Assembly (NCBI GenBank): GCA_001606155.1
Contig: LODT01000005.1
Coordinates: 1-45,691 of the forward strand
Direction: 5' to 3'
Length of the DNA: 45,691 bases
Source: Tieghemostelium lacteum
Lineage: Eukaryota; Evosea; Eumycetozoa; Dictyosteliales; Raperosteliaceae
The notes under the pieces were generated by a model that was given only the letters and a program-made list of their open reading frames with translations, was not told the DNA's origin and searched no databases. Position 1 is the first letter of the stretch. Every line of letters begins with the position of its first letter. The translations under genes were made by a program, and so were the position numbers. This document shows positions 45,483 to 45,691 of this stretch, piece by piece.

Positions 45483-45691
45483 ATGACCGACAGAGATAAT
45501 AATAATGACAACAGAAAAAATATAGAAAAAACCGATCTCTCTTTTGAAGATTTTGTAGACGAATACAATAGAGCACCGATGACCACATTCACAGAAAAAA
45601 TCAATTCAATAACAGATATCAACGAGCTCAGAAAACTAGTGTTGGAAAAAGAAGAATATATATTTGTTTTACAACAACAAATAGATAAAAA
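45483..45691 (+). CDS. Unidentified protein, 3' partial
   Basis: It starts at ATG 45483 and is open to the window end (69 residues). It begins MTDRDNNNDN, followed by an acidic helix (LSFEDFVDEYNRAPM) and a charged, Leu/Gln-rich stretch (INELRKLVLEKEEYIFVLQQQ) that looks like the start of a coiled coil. GC content jumps at the start codon, as for other coding regions here. No family can be named from this fragment. Confidence 0.7.
   Translation, partial: MTDRDNNNDNRKNIEKTDLSFEDFVDEYNRAPMTTFTEKINSITDINELRKLVLEKEEYIFVLQQQIDK

Overview
The window is nuclear DNA from a social amoeba of the genus Dictyostelium, close to D. discoideum. The evidence is very high AT content, short GT(A)AGT...AG introns of mostly 57-190 nt, AAT/ATT and CAA repeats read in frame as Asn or Gln runs, oligo-T tracts just upstream of start codons, tightly packed genes, and the identity of the proteins. 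The Rab14, eIF5A, CLN5 and HUWE1 homologues are all of Dictyostelium type. I cannot name the species. No virus-like element, transposon or CRISPR array was seen.

Layout. 1-2.7 kb: 3' part of an Asn-rich gene of unknown function. 2.8-8.2 kb, minus strand: a short eIF4G-like MIF4G protein and an MCRS1 homologue (chromatin, FHA domain). The latter shares a 155-bp divergent promoter with rab14 (8.3-9.3 kb). 9.7-11.3 kb: a secreted phospholipase B-like protein. 11.3-15.1 kb: two tandem LRR-type paralogues inside a segmental duplication whose junction can be read. 15.1-16.4 kb: a four-pass membrane protein with a proline-rich tail. 16.5-17.6 kb: a SAM methyltransferase (minus). 17.9-28.7 kb: a giant HUWE1/Tom1-type HECT ubiquitin ligase of 3525 residues. 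29.0-30.1 kb: a putative GPI-anchored glycoprotein that needs an extremely short intron. 30.6-31.7 kb: a second methyltransferase of the same family. 31.7-33.3 kb: a mitochondrial-looking Sel1-repeat protein (minus). 34.2-34.7 kb: eIF5A. 35.2-37.5 kb: trehalose-6-phosphate synthase/phosphatase. 37.7-38.3 kb: an EF-hand protein. 38.6-39.7 kb: CLN5 homologue. 39.8-40.4 kb: an HD-domain phosphohydrolase with an apparent single-base frameshift (minus). 40.6-41.2 kb: PC4/Sub1. 41.4-42.4 kb: L-galactose dehydrogenase-type aldo/keto reductase. 42.4-44.7 kb: exocyst subunit Sec3/EXOC1 (minus). 44.9-45.0 kb: a candidate structured RNA. 45.1 kb: tRNA-Leu(UAG). 45.5 kb to the end: 5' end of an unidentified gene.

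This is mainly housekeeping sequence (translation, ubiquitin, vesicle traffic, lysosome, trehalose) with a few lineage-specific genes. Several genes belong to endolysosomal or secretory biology (rab14, phospholipase B-like, cln5, exoc1), but they are scattered on both strands and I see no operon-like system. The most instructive region is 11.3-15.1 kb. There, one tandem duplication copied the LRR gene together with the last codons of the phospholipase gene and the promoter and start codon of the membrane-protein gene. Exon-intron structures were worked out by eye from splice signals, reading phase and homology.
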